From assembly GCF_902686445.1 (NCBI RefSeq), contig NC_062218.1:135393241-135457240 (forward strand): a stretch of 64,000 nucleotides of DNA, given 5' to 3'. The DNA is from Sciurus carolinensis (Eukaryota > Chordata > Mammalia > Rodentia > Sciuridae). This document shows positions 22,990 through 34,500 of the stretch, piece after piece. The stretch's first letter is position 1; every line of letters begins with the position of its first letter. The position numbers and the translations under genes were made by a program. The notes beneath the pieces were generated by a model. That model was not told the origin of the DNA. It saw nothing but the letters and a program-made list of their open reading frames with translations, and made no database searches.

Positions 22990-23770
22990 TTCTATATTAA
23001 TTTTTTCCACTTTCATTTTTTAAAATTACATATCAAAACCAAGCATAGTTAGGGGGCACCATGCAGTGTTTTGATATATGTATCCTTTGTGTGACATTCA
23101 AATTGGTAAGTATTGCCAGGTATAGTGTGCATGTCTGTAGTCCCAGAGGCTCAGGAGGCTGAGGCAAGAGGATTGTGAGTTCAAAGTCAGCCTCAGCAAA
23201 TTAGAGACCCTGTCTCTAAATAAAATATAAAAAGGGCTGGACTCAGTAGTTAAGTGCCTCTAGGTTCAATCCCCAGTACCAAAAAATAATTAAAAATATA
23301 TATATATACTGTATACTCAAACATTTATCATTTCTTTGTGGTTAAAACATTAGAAATCCTTCTTTTGGCTTTTTTGAGATATACAGTACATTATCATTAT
23401 CTATACTCACCCCGCTGTGTACTAGAAGGAACACCAGAACTTAGTTCTTCTAACTGTAACTCAGTACCTTTGACCAACCTTTTCCCATCCCTCCCTCCCC
23501 AGACTCAGGTGGCTAGTATTCCACTCTTCACTTCTATGAGATCAGATTTTTTTAGATTCCACATGGGTGAGATCATGTGGTACTTGTCTTACTGCATCTG
23601 GCTTATTTCATTGAACAAAACATTCTTCAGGTCAATTCACGTTGCTGCAAATAACAGAATTTCATTCTTTCATGTTATATTAATATTTTATTTCACTGTA
23701 TTACTGAATTCTTTCATTGATTTTGGTTCCCTTCAGATTTCTAGGAAAACAATTATATACAAGGATCTGA
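22990..23770 (-). mobile_element. L1 3' UTR/ORF2 tail, antisense, split by a B1-dID
   Basis: 'tgcagtgttttgatatatgt', then after the SINE 'acatttatcatttctttgtg', 'aggaacaccagaacttagtt', 'ttagattccacatgggtgag' and 'tcaattcacgttgctgcaaa'. The 148-codon frame at 23338-23784 is this antisense text and not a gene. Confidence 0.88.
23114..23307 (+). mobile_element. B1-dID SINE
   Basis: B1 half 'tgtctgtagtcccagaggct', 'ggctgaggcaagaggattgt' and 'gagaccctgtctctaaataa', then ID half 'aagggctggactcagtagtt' ending 'gttcaatccccagtacc' and an A/TA tail. It lies inside the antisense L1. Confidence 0.92.
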
Positions 23771-23880
23771 GTTTTGTGGAGTAAAACACAGGTAATGAAG
23801 AATATAGTTAATAATTTTATCGATTAACAAGAAAAGTGGGATTTGGTGATTTTATGTTTCTCCTTTGGTGGGGATTGTGT

Positions 23881-24131
23881 CTTTTTTGTTTTGGTTTTTA
23901 TTTTGCTTTGCTTTGTTTTTGGTATGGGGGATTGAAACCAGAGGAGCTTTACCACTAAGCTGCATCCCCAGCCATATTTTATTTATTTATTTATTTTATT
24001 AAATTTTGAGACAGGGTCTCACTAAATGATTTAGGGCCTTGCTAAATTGCTGAGGCTGGTTTTAAACTTGTGAACCTCCTGACAGCCTCCCAGTTGCTGG
24101 GGTTACAGGCATGTACCACCATTCCCAGCTG
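23881..24131 (-). mobile_element. B1-dID SINE
   Basis: 'gagctttaccactaagctgc' (ID half) and 'tgagacagggtctcactaaa', 'ctgaggctggttttaaactt' (B1 half), in reverse. Confidence 0.92.
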
Positions 24132-24305
24132 GGAGTTATGTCTTGAAAATACCTAACAAAAACAGTTTAATAGAAGTTGAAAATTGAGCTCTGAAGTTGA
24201 AATTTAGTTTCAATGAAATAGAATGTAATTCCTTATGCTGTCTGTGCTCAGAATTAACTTTGACTTAGAAATAGTATGTTTTCACAAATAATTATAGGTA
24301 GAAAG

Positions 24306-24322
24306 AAAAAAAAAAAAAAAAA
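24306..24322. repeat. poly(A) run, 17 A
   Basis: A homopolymer preceded by 'gtagaaag'. No SINE body is recognised upstream. Confidence 0.7.
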
Positions 24323-24344
24323 CCACCTATCTTAAAGCTAGTAC

Positions 24345-24585
24345 ACAGCACAGGCTAATGCCAAGAACCCTAAACTGAGAGCTGGAGTCCTGGCTGTATC
24401 TCCAATTCATTGCAATGTTGCCCACTTCCTTGGATCTCAGGTTCCTCAGCTGTAAAATAGGGTAAATAATAATTACCTATCAGGATTGTTGTGAGAAATC
24501 AAATGAGATAACATATATAGAGCACAGTTAGCCCACTGCATGGCGCATGCATGATCTTCAACAAATGCTATTATTAGTATTAATA
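24345..24585 (+). mobile_element. MIR SINE, near full length
   Basis: 'gagctggagtcctggctgta', 'cttggatctcaggttcctca', 'gctgtaaaatagggtaaat', 'ggattgttgtgagaaatcaa' and 'caacaaatgctattattag'. Confidence 0.9.
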
Positions 24586-24619
24586 CATCTATTAATTAAA
24601 CTGTGCTTGGTGTGCCAGG

Positions 24620-24985
24620 ATAGAGATTGGCTGCTGTAACAGAAACTCTAAATAGCTAACCACAGTAGAATGTATTGTCCTCTTGGATAAGAGTACAAAT
24701 GCTGCATAGCAGCTCAGGGGGTTTGGACACCCAGGTTCCTCGTGTGCTGTGAGTTTATCATTCCCAGGTGTGGTGTCCTGTTGTGGTCCCAAATGGCTGT
24801 CCAGCTCTTGTGTTGGCCTCATGACTCAGCCTGCCAGAAGCAAGAAGGGAAGGGGAGGAGGTGCTCTTTCTCTTTAAGGCAGGTCTGAGAAACCACTCAT
24901 CTCACTTCTACTTGTGCCCCATGACCAGAAACCAGTCACATGACCCTACCCTCCTGCAGGGGATCTGGAAACTGTAGGGCTTATG
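24620..24985. mobile_element. ancient interspersed repeat, family not assigned
   Basis: 'gattggctgctgtaacagaa' and 'gaccagaaaccagtcacatg' followed by 'aaactgtagg' resemble a widespread old mammalian repeat whose name I cannot fix. Treat it as tentative. Confidence 0.35.
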
Positions 24986-25055
24986 ACCTCCTAAAGTTTT
25001 CTTGCTATAGAAGAAGGGGAAGGAGCACCGAGGACAAGCTCTCAGAGCTCTCCTT

Positions 25056-25510
25056 AGTCATAATGACGTTTCAGCCAATGACAGATCACAGGTACAGTGA
25101 TGCTTCCATAAGATGACACAGGCTGAAAAATTCCTATCCCCTGGTGACGTGGTAGCTGCTGTAACATCATAGCATGCCATGCTGCCCACCCACGGCGCTG
25201 CAGTCATATAAAAGTCCTTCATGCAATTGTGTGTAGTGCACGATATTGATAATGGTAATAAATGACCTGGTTACTGGTTTATGTATTTGCTATACTATAC
25301 TTTTAATCATTATTTTAGAGTGTACTTAACTTTCTATTTATAAGTTTCCCATAGAGCAGTGGCAGCCTGCTGACCACATCTCTTCTTGAAGTGACTGACA
25401 CAGACCATCTAGCTTTGCGTAAGGACGCACTCTGATGTTTGCACAGCGATTAAATCACCTGAGCACGCAGTTCTCAGACTGTGTCCCCTCTTAAAGTGAC
25501 AAGTGACTGG
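25056..25510 (+). mobile_element. Tigger-group DNA transposon, Zombi-like
   Basis: Left end 'agtcataatgacgtttcagc'. Right half 'gatgtttgcacagcgattaa', 'gcacgcagttctcagactgt' and 'ttaaagtgacaagtgactgg'. These follow a roughly 450-bp Tigger-group consensus that ends in 'gttaagtgacgcatgactg'. An opposite-strand copy lies at 61343-61819. Confidence 0.75.
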
Positions 25511-26446
25511 ATATGAAAATGACCCAGCCCATGTACCACCAGATGGCCACACACCCAGGCCTGCTTGTCACTCGTGATGGAGTGTTGGGGTTGCTGGAGC
25601 AGGAGGGTGCAGGGTCTGGCCTTAGGTCTTGCTCCACTGTAGAGCCAGGAGGGTGTGGTAATGGCCATGTCCAGATCAACCTTTCTCCTTCTCTGGAGCT
25701 GTCTTTGGAATCTCTCCACTTCCTGTAAGTGCATCTTACGGTAATAAGATCTAACCTGGAATCATATGTGATATTTAGTGATGCATGACAGACACTACCC
25801 GTAGAGGTCAGGCCGAGATCGTCGTGCCAGTAGACAGTAGATGCCCATAAATGTTAGTTGACTAAGGAGGGTGAAAGGACCACAGTGCTGGAGATGACCA
25901 AGTGCCAGTGCTTTTATTCCCAGAGCTGTAAAGAGCATGTTTTATGTGCAGTCTTCTTAGAAATTCAGGGAGACTAAACAACAAAAACTCCCCTGTCTCT
26001 CAGGCCACTTCTCTAATTAGGAAAAACAGTAAGTAAAAAGGTGGGGTGCCGGGCAGTGGTGGGGTGCGGCATCTTTTGAGTTTGAAAGATGTGTTTAGGC
26101 CAGGACAGTTCTTCCTTTAATTATCCTGTCTAGTTGACTTTAATGAGCATTATTTTTAATGCTTTCATTTCAGGGAGAGGAAAAAAAGTGCTTCTTGCAT
26201 CTCAGCATGTAAAGCAACTTCATTCATAAGCTTGAATGACAGTTACTGATAGGTCTGTAGAGGCTCTGAGCCAAACCTCATGTTGGAGTCTTGGCCAGAA
26301 AGGCAAATGACCACTTGATATCTGGAAATCAGAGGATGCAAGCTGGCCCCGTCGCCCTCTTCCCATCTTTCATCAGCAGAAAACAGTACCAGGCATAGGG
26401 CAGGCAGGATCAGCCTCTTGAGAGCCTGGCGTTTCCTCAGACCGTG
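25511..26446. other. unique sequence, no gene recognised
   Basis: Short frames overlap on both strands at 25474-25734, with no conserved domain. I see no repeat families and no convincing exon. Confidence 0.45.
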
Positions 26447-26506
26447 TCTCAGTCCACTCAGGTTGCTGTAACAAAAATACCTTAGACTGCATAATTTATA
26501 AGCAAT
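26447..26506 (-). mobile_element. MaLR LTR fragment, antisense
   Basis: 'ctcagtccactcaggttgct', 'gtaacaaaaataccttagac' and 'tgcataatttataagcaa' are the 3' end of a MaLR LTR in reverse. It is cut off by the ID SINE that follows, and the rest of the LTR was not found. Confidence 0.7.
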
Positions 26507-26605
26507 ACGTTTTTGTTTTGTTTTGCTTTGCATTACTGGGTATTAAACATCGGACCTCACACATGCTAGACAAGAACTTTACTGCTGAGTTACACTGTTG
26601 GCCCT
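26507..26605 (-). mobile_element. ID SINE
   Basis: 'ttactgggtattaaacatcg', 'gacctcacacatgctagaca' and 'ctgctgagttacactgttgg'. Confidence 0.8.
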
Positions 26606-26647
26606 CTCCCTCTATCCTCCCCCATGTCTCTCTCCATATATATATTT

Positions 26648-26870
26648 TTGTTTGTTTGTTTTGGTTAGTTTTTGTTTTTAGTACCAGGGTGCTTAACCAC
26701 TGAGCCACATCCCCAGCTATTTTTATTTTTATTTTTTTATTTTGAGATAAGATCTGTCTAAGTTGCTTAGGGCCTCACAATTTAGCTGTGGCTGGTCTCA
26801 AACTTGCAGTCCTCTTGCCTCAGTTTCCTGAATAGCAGAGATTGCAAGCATGTGCCAGTACACCGGGCAG
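26648..26870 (-). mobile_element. B1-dID SINE
   Basis: 'gcttaaccactgagccacat' (ID half) and 'ttgagataagatctgtctaa', 'cttgcctcagtttcctgaat' (B1 half), in reverse. It is only about 40 bp from the preceding ID unit. Confidence 0.9.
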
Positions 26871-28174
26871 AATTTCTTATAGAATGGTTGGCTTCTAATT
26901 CTTTTACCTTTATAAATAGCATTGTAATGAACATTTTCATATGCATGACTTTTTCAGTATTTTTTAACTGTTTTGGAGAATAGATTTGCAAGAGGAAAGA
27001 AAATAAATATTTGATATTGTGAAAATTGTATTCAGATGTTCTATGCCAATTTGTAATGCGATTGATAATGTTTTAAAATGCCAGTTTCACATTTCCTGTG
27101 TCTGCAGTGGATATTTTGATTTTTCTAAATTTTTCTTGTTTTGAAAATGTTAAAAATGAAACATGGGAAAATTTTTTTGCTCTTTATTGGGAAAAAAAGT
27201 AGTACCTGCTTACATAAAATTTAGAGAGAGAAAAAGAAGATTAAAATCAGTTATAGTCTTGCCCTCAGTGCATCATAAACACAGTAAATATGGTAGTCTG
27301 TATTCTATCTGAATTTTTAAAAATAAATATATATGATTTCTTTTTCATTCACTACTTTTTTTTAACTGAATAAAACTATTCTTTAACACAAGCTTTATGC
27401 TATGTAAACATCTTTTTTTTTAGGACATTAAATATTCTTTTCACAGAATTCCCTGTATAGAGAAATCTAGGTTATGGGTTTTGCTATCTTAAATAATATT
27501 GTCTGACTATGTTTATAACCAATTCTTTGCATGTTTTAAGACTACTGTACATCATGACACCTCCTGAACAGGGTGGAATGTTTTCAAAGATATATATTGG
27601 GATGTTCTTAGGTAAAAGACTATCTTGCTTTATTTGAAGTAATGTAATTAAGGAAATTGAAGACTTAAATGCTTATTGGACAGCCGTATGTCTTCCTTTG
27701 CTGAATACTTAATGTAACTTTTTTTCTCTTTTCCTTTGGATATTTCAGACCTTTCCTAGTAATAAGGAGATTAAGCATTTAAGATATCAATCTTCTGTCT
27801 TTCACATATATTGCAAAATACGTTTCAGTTTGCCAGTTGCTTTCAATTTTACTTAGTCTTATTTTTTTTAATTTCTACATTTTTTCCCTTCGTGGCACTG
27901 GTCTCTAACCTCCTAGAAAGGCTATTTTGCACTCCCAGTATCTTTAATACTTTGTTCTAGTGTTCTAAGATTCAGTTTTTTACACTTAAATGTTTAAGCA
28001 CTCTGTATTTCACCTTTTCACCTGGTCAATGTAGATTCGAATCTACTTTTCCTCTCTGACTAGGTGGCGAGTAGCTCAAAATGTCATAGATGTTCCTCAT
28101 GCCATGTGGATGACTCGTTGGCTACTCTAGATGTCAACTCTTGTCAAATTGACATATCAAATTAGTATGATTTC
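26871..28174. other. AT-rich sequence, possibly very old L1, not assigned
   Basis: T-rich text such as 'tttataaatagcattgtaat' hints at antisense L1, but matches are too weak to call. No coding frame. Confidence 0.35.
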
Positions 28175-28425
28175 CATCTAAATCTTGATGGGATGTTTTG
28201 GGAATTTGGCCAAGTGATTCTAAATTTCATCTAGGAAAGTTAACATAGAAACATAGCCAAGAAAAGTTTAGAAGAGGAAAAGTTCAAAGAGGATGGATTT
28301 AGGGTATCAGGACCTAAAATATAAAGCTGTAGTAATGAAAATGAAAACAGCATATTACTAGTACAGGAACAAACAAATCAAGGAAACAACAGAAATTTCT
28401 GAAACAAACCCAAGAATAAAAAGTC
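28175..28425 (+). mobile_element. L1M ORF2 fragment
   Basis: 'gattctaaatttcatctagg', 'aacatagccaagaaaagttt' and 'ataaagctgtagtaatgaaa' match the ORF2 segment downstream of the reverse transcriptase core. Confidence 0.75.
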
Positions 28426-28475
28426 ATTTAGCATGCACAAGACCCTGGGTTCATATGCAACAATAATAATAACTA
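28426..28475 (+). mobile_element. ID SINE fragment
   Basis: 'tttagcatgcacaagaccct' and 'gggttcatatgcaacaataa' are the ID 3' half, with an (AAT)-rich tail. Confidence 0.6.
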
Positions 28476-29649
28476 TTATTATTATATTATTGCATTAGTA
28501 ATGGTTGTACAGCATATCATTGTGGTGAACTGTTTCAAATCAGTAGGAAAATGAAGGATGGAATTTAACTCACTCATGTTATGAGTTATATCAACTAATT
28601 TCATGATATTAAGTTCCATTCTTGTAATTCTGTAATAAATTCTACTTAGACATCATGTGTAAGATGTTTAAATTGAATTTGCTAGTGTTTTCTTTAGGAT
28701 GTTAGGTACCAGCACCAGCCAAGTGATGCTCATTCTCAGAAATATATAGCAAATCACAGTGAACGTATATCCTGTGCCATGAACTTTACTGTGTATTCAT
28801 TACCTCCTTTAACCTTTACATGAGGTAGGTACTGTATTAACCTTTTGGAACCTGAAGGGCTGAAATACCTTTCCTATGTCTTTCCACTAAACTGTGCTAC
28901 CATCTCGAGTCATTTGTCTTTCATTTTGAAAACAGGAGACACAGGAAAAATATCTACATAGCCACACATTTTTGAGGTAGAAATTTCAGGAGGAGAAAAC
29001 GGAGGAAGCAACTATGAAAGAAAAAATCAACAGAGTTTACTGAGTCTTAGGATCAAAAGGTCTCACTGAGTACCTGATAAGATTAAGAAAGCAACCTCCC
29101 TAGATGTTGATGGAATTTACTGAAATTTCTTTATATCATAATATAATATATTTTTATAAGTGACTGTGTATTAGGTCACAATATAGCTTAGAAATCAGGA
29201 ACTGTATAGGTTCCATTATCTGCCATTGGGCTATCCAAATAGATATAAATAATAAAAGCTTAAATGTAAAAAGAGGCTTAGTGGTTAAAAAAAAATAAGA
29301 CCTGCTATTAAAATATAATTCTTGGAGTTGAAAGAGAATAAAAGCTACAATTTCAGGGAAATAAATACATATTTTTGGCAAGCCCAATCAAGAATACATA
29401 GAGCAAAAACACTATATTTATCAATAGGGATAAGAAGTATGGGAGTTGGCAAACATTATAAAGAAAATATTACATACAACTCAAAAGTAGTATTTGAAGA
29501 AAAGCATGAATTACTAAATATGACTAGTTGTGGTGTTTCAAAGCATGTTGTTTGAGACTTTAAGGAACAGATTTTTTAAATTACTTTAAATTTTTTCACA
29601 CCTTAAAAATACCAAAAACTTCCAAATTCCATTTACCTACTGTCATTCT
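28476..29649. other. AT-rich sequence, nothing recognised
   Basis: No repeat family is assigned. The two 77-codon frames at 29154-29387 and 29322-29555 have no family resemblance. Confidence 0.4.
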
Positions 29650-30505
29650 TCATACTTTGGGTAAATATTTATCAAGTGTTTACTCTGTGAAACACACTCA
29701 GGCACTCAGTGATAAGACAAAACTAATACCTGCCATCATAGTACTGAATGTTCTGTGGAGGAGACAGGCATGAACTTAAAGTCACATCAATAATGAGTTA
29801 CAATACTCCCAGAGACCCCAGCACCAGCTGGTGATCCCCACTAGTAAATAGTTAAAATAGGGGTCACTGCTATAAAGGAGAAGATCAAAGTATTAGGAAA
29901 AAAATAGCCAGAGGGAAACTAAACCACAGTACAGCAATTCCCACCTTATCCCCAGGGGATATATTCCAAGACCCCCCCCGGGTGCATGTCTGAGACCATG
30001 GATGTCACCACACCAAGATGGCTATGAAGTTATTAATGTACAGGTAGCATATACAGTGTAGCTATACTGGACAAAGGAATAAGACATATTCCTGGTGGGA
30101 CTGAGCTGGAAAGTACAAAATTTTACTACTCAGTATAGCACACAATTTTAAAGTTATGTATTTCTGGAATATTCCAGTTAATCTTCAGATCATGGTTGCC
30201 AGTGAGTAACTGAAACCTCAGAAAACAAAACTATGGATAAAGGGTGATTTAAACAAGGTTCCCCAGGAAATAAGACACACTTAGCTAGGCGTAATGATGC
30301 AAGAAGAGATCTCCTGGCAGAGGGAAGAGCATGTGCAAAGGTCCTAGGGCAGGAAAGGGCTTGATGAGTCAGAAAAGAGCTTCCCAGATGGTGTGCAGTT
30401 TATGGATTTCAAGTTTGCCCTGGCTGAAAATAACTAATGTGGAAACTGTTGTAAAGCTCTGGGTTAGGTAAGTATGACTGGAGCAGGACAGGATAGGAGG
30501 ACTTC
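29650..30505 (+). mobile_element. L2 remnant, split by a Tigger1 element
   Basis: Left part: 'ttatcaagtgtttactctgt', 'ctgccatcatagtactgaat' and 'gtggaggagacaggcatgaa'. After the Tigger: 'tggcagagggaagagcatgt', 'gcaaaggtcctagggcagga' and 'ctggagcaggacaggatagg'. The two halves are in consensus order. Confidence 0.8.
29932..30250 (-). mobile_element. Tigger1-derived DNA transposon, antisense
   Basis: Begins TA|CAGCAATTCCCACCTTATCC, continues 'gggatatattccaagacccc', and ends with 'ggataaagggtgatt'. This is the reverse of the Tigger1 3' end and interior ('ctggacaaaggaataagaca'). Confidence 0.85.
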
Positions 30506-31094
30506 TGTATTTATAGTCTAGTGGGTAATATAAAGAATTCTGATAAGATATCAGGGCCTTAAACCTTAAACTGATGGTCAACTCTTTTTCTAAAAGGTCA
30601 TTGTGTTGACACCAATTCTTCTCAAACTCCTCTTCCAAGATACAGAAGAGGAGGGAATAATTACCTCATTCTATGAAACCAGTATTTTTCTGACACCAAA
30701 GACAGATTAAGACAAATTATAGACCAATAACCTATATGAATATAGATGCAAAAATCTCTATGAAATAATAGCAACCCAAGTCCAGCAGCATATTTAAAGT
30801 ATTATACTTCATGACCAAGGGGGATCCCAGGAATGGAGGGGTAGTTCAACACACAAAAGTAAATCTCTATAACATATTATGTGAATAGAATGAAGTTTAA
30901 AGGCTACACAACCATCTCAATTGATAAAAGAAAACAAGCATATGACAGAATTGGTCACCTTCCCATGACTGAAAACAAAAATGCTTAATAAACAAGAACT
31001 TCCACATGATAAAGGGCATCTATGAAAAACTCAGAGTTTTTCTACTCTAAGGTGAAATACCTTCCCCATCTAAGATCAGGAACAAGGTCAGCTG

Positions 31095-31290
31095 GTTATT
31101 TGTGCCTCCAAGCTCAGAGCAGATCAAGCTAGATCTATGGATCTAGGATCCAGAACCCCTCTGGGCTACTTGATATAATAATATCTACTTCCTAGTGGTG
31201 TCATGAAAATTAAATAAGATGGTGTATGAAGTTACCACAAGCAGAAGCAGGCACTTGGTGGGCATTTCAAGCATGTGAGGTGAATGAACT
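31095..31290 (+). mobile_element. MIR-like segment between L1 fragments
   Basis: 'tggtgtcatgaaaattaaat' and 'agaagcaggcacttggtggg' fit the MIR 3' half. Confidence 0.5.
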
Positions 31291-31897
31291 AATTAACGAA
31301 AATATAGTCCACTGGGGAAGTAACACATGTTTAAACAGCTTTAAAATTTGGTAACAAGTGAGAGATGCCATGCTTAAAACATTTTTTTGTCATGTACATT
31401 TGATTTAACATTTTAGAATCAATCCATGGAACCTACCATATTAACAACTAAGTAAAGCACATAATCATATCAATGGATGCAGAAATAACATCTAACAAAA
31501 TCCACCATCAGTTCACAATAAAATTCCCGAAAGGAATAGAGGGGGACTTCCGTAACCCAAAACCAATCTCAAATGATAAGATACCATTTATATGACATTC
31601 TGGAAAAATCAAAAGTGTACTAACGTACCAATGGTTTCAGGGGTTAAGGATGATGGTATGATTGATTAAAAAGTATCTTCAAAAAGCCTACATATAACAT
31701 ACTTTCATCATATGTTTTTTCCTTATAACCAGGTAAAGCATAGTTCTTCAGTATTGTACTAGAAGTCCTAGCAAATGCCCTAAAGCAAGAAAAAGAAATT
31801 AAAGTTATCCAAATTGAAAGGAAGAAATAAAACTAGCCTTCTTCAGAGATGATATGATTGCATGGAAAATATAAAGAATATATGTATATATTTTAAA

Positions 31898-32120
31898 TAT
31901 ATATATATTTTTTCCCAGTAGTGGTTATTGAACCCAGGGGTTCAGGGTTCAATTACCAGTACTGCAAAAACCCACTGAGCTACATCTCTAGCCCTTTTTA
32001 TTTTTATTTTCAGACAGGGTCTTGCTAAGTTGCCTGGGCTGACCTCAAACTTGCGACCGTCCTACCTCAACCTCCCAAGTACCTGGGATTATAGGCATGT
32101 GCCACAGCACCCAAATAATT
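31898..32120 (-). mobile_element. B1-dID SINE with an internal inverted duplication
   Basis: B1 half in reverse: 'cagacagggtcttgctaagt', 'ctacctcaacctcccaagta' and 'ggcatgtgccacagcaccc'. The ID half contains a 20-bp stretch (31916-31935) that recurs inverted at 31945-31964, as if an ID 3' end had been copied back in the opposite orientation. Confidence 0.85.
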
Positions 32121-32179
32121 TTTTTAAACAGCTCTTGGAACTATAAATAAGTTTAGCAAGGTCATAGGACACAAAGTTA

Positions 32180-32634
32180 TGTTAGCTTTTCTTTGTTATG
32201 ACAAATATCTGAGAAAAACAACTTAAAGAAAGATTTACTTGGGTTCAGTTTCAGTGGTTTGAGTCCATGGTCACCTGGGTCTATTGCTTTAGGCCTGGGG
32301 GTGAAGCAGAACATCACGGCACAAGGGCTGGCAGAGGAAAGCTGTTCACCTATGGCAGCCTAGAAGCAAAAGGAGGGCAGAGGGACAGGGACAAGAAATA
32401 CCCTTCCAGGACAAGCCGCCAGTAATCCTCTCCCTCCGACCATGCCCCACCCCCTCTTTTCTACCACCTCCCAGGAGTCCATTCAGCCATCAATGGATTA
32501 ATCCTTTGTAACAGATAAGAACCTTCATGATCCAATCAATCATTGCCCAAAACCCTACCTCTGAACCTTGCTGCATTGGAGACCAAGTCTTCAACACAAA
32601 CTTTTGGGGGACATTCCACATCCAAACCACGACA
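32180..32634 (-). mobile_element. MaLR-type solo LTR, antisense
   Basis: Starts TGTTAGCTTTTCTTTGTTAT and ends 'ccacatccaaaccacgaca' (TG...CA). It contains 'aaacttttgggggacattcc' and 'aatccaatcaatcattgccc'-like text of rodent MaLR LTRs. L1 ORF2 text reads across it ('cacaaagtta' ... 'aaaatcaacag'). Confidence 0.85.
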
Positions 32635-33696
32635 AAAATCAACAGAAAAAAATTCATCCTATTTCTATGTATTAGAAATGAATGATGGGAACTCTCATTT
32701 ATACTGCCCCCTAAATGAACAATTTATTGCGGGAAGGGGAAGGGTATGCGTTTGTGTATGTGTGTGTTTTGAAATCTATGAAATGCTGATGGAAAGAAAT
32801 TTTTAAATCTAAATAGATGGAAAGACAAACCTGATTCATAGATGGGAAGATTCAATGTAGTCAAGATATTAATTCTCCCCAAATAAATGTAGAGATTTAA
32901 GGCTATCCCAATCAAAGTCCAAGCAGGAGTCTGTAGATATCAATAAGCCTATTATAAAATTTATTTGAAAGGCAAAAGAACCAGAACAGCAAAAACAATT
33001 TTTTGGAGGGAAAAAAGAAACAACTTTGGGAGGACTTGTGCTACACACGCAAATCAAGAAAATATGTTATTTGCAAAAGCAAAGTCACCTGCATCAGAGG
33101 AACAGAATAGAGTGACCAGAGGTAGATCCATGAAAATACAGCCAGTTGGTTTTTCACAAAGAACAAAGGTAATGCAGTGGAGAAAGGACAGTGGTTTCAA
33201 TAAATGAGGCTAGAACAATAGGAACATCCACGGAAGAGAGGGAGGGAGGAAGGAAATAAATAAGTTCAAAATGGATCAAATGTAAAACTATAAAACTCTT
33301 AGAAGAAGGCATAGGAGAAATTTCTCATGTTCTCAGCTAGGCAAAGAATTCTTAGTCATGGTAACCCCAAAGCATGACCTATTTAAAAAAAATTTTTTTG
33401 ACAAGTTGAATTTAATGCATAATTTGTTCTAATTAAAGAGATAAGCTGTGCACTAGGAAAAGTATTTATAAATCACATATCCAACAAAGGACTTTTACCC
33501 AGAATATACAAGGAATTCTCAAACTCGACAATAAGAAAACAACACAATTTTTAAAAATCGCTTCATCAAAAAAGATATATAAATGTCAAATAATAATAGC
33601 TGCTCAAAATAATTAGTCATCAGAAAAATGAAAATTAAACCCACGATGAGCTACTACTACTATACACTTATTAGAATGGGTTTAAAATCATCAACA

Positions 33697-33846
33697 GGGG
33701 TTGGGGCTGTACCTCAGTGGTACAGTGCTTGCTTAGCACATGTGAGGCACTGGGATCGATCCTCAGCACCACATAAAAATAAATACATTAATTAATTAAT
33801 TAAAACAAAGATATTGTGTCCATCTACAACTAAACAATTTTTTTAA
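33697..33846 (+). mobile_element. ID SINE with squirrel-type extended tail
   Basis: 'ggggttggggctgtacctca', 'gtgcttgcttagcacatgtg' and 'cgatcctcagcaccacataa', followed by an (ATTA)-type tail and 'gatattgtgtccatctacaa', which I associate with sciurid ID elements. Confidence 0.92.
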
Positions 33847-34193
33847 ATAGATAAAAAATACCAACAATGTCAAATGTGAGTGAGGATGTGGAGCAACTGG
33901 AACTCTCTTGGACCACTGTAAGAATGCAAAATCACTCTTGGAAAAAGCTTGACAGTTTTCTTAGGAAGGTAAAGAAACTCTTAGAAAATGGCTCAGCAAT
34001 TCCACTCCTGGACATTTATCTCAGTGTACTGAAAACTTATGTTCACACAGAAATCTATATGTGAATGAGCACAGCAGCATTATTGAAAGTGACCAGAAAC
34101 TGAAAAGATGAGTGAATGGATAAACCACTGTTGTACATCCATGTTGTAGAAAAATATTCAGCAACAAAAAGGGATTAACTACCAATGCACACA

Positions 34194-34270
34194 GAGCTGG
34201 AGATGTAGCTCAAATGGTAGAGTGCCTAGCATGTGCAAGGCCCTGGGTTTGGTCCCCAGTACCAAAAAAT
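34194..34270 (+). mobile_element. ID SINE
   Basis: 'gagctggagatgtagctcaa', 'tgcctagcatgtgcaaggcc' and 'gtttggtccccagtacc' plus an A tail, inside L1 ORF2 text. Confidence 0.92.
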
Positions 34271-34500
34271 GAGTGTATTAATGATTGCAGTAACTTGGAT
34301 GAATCCTAAATGTATGATGTGAAGTGAAAGAAATCGGCTTCTCAATGTTATATACCATATGATTCTGCTTATATAACATCGTGAAAGAGACATGATTATA
34401 GTCATAGAAAATGGATAACTGGTCCCTGGGAATTAGGGGTAAGGAAATGATCTAAATCAAATGGATCGTAGAAGGGAACTTGAGGGTGGGTGTTGGAACT

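Larger units (their letters stand above)
30610..34500 (+). mobile_element. mosaic L1M ORF2 remnant with multiple insertions
   Basis: The reverse transcriptase region is readable: 'cttctcaaactcctcttcca', 'agaccaataacctatatgaa' and 'atggaggggtagttcaacac'. Later ORF2 text includes 'tgtactagaagtcctagcaa', 'tcccaatcaaagtccaagca' and 'tgagtgaggatgtggagcaa'. It is broken by a MIR-like piece (31095-31290), a B1-dID (31898), a MaLR LTR (32180) and two ID SINEs (33697, 34194). The region around the catalytic core occurs twice (near 30920 and 31450), so more than one L1 fragment is present. Many stops and frameshifts. Confidence 0.8.

Noticed and set aside
23338..23784. 148-codon frame that looks hydrophobic
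   Set aside because: It is the antisense reading of an L1 3' end, matched by several L1 landmarks.
25474..25734. Paired sense/antisense frames next to a Tigger
   Set aside because: No transposase or other domain. The Tigger there is short and non-autonomous.
33697..33770. tRNA-like sequence with A and B box resemblance
   Set aside because: It is the tRNA-derived head of an ID SINE and not a tRNA gene; no proper cloverleaf or CCA end.
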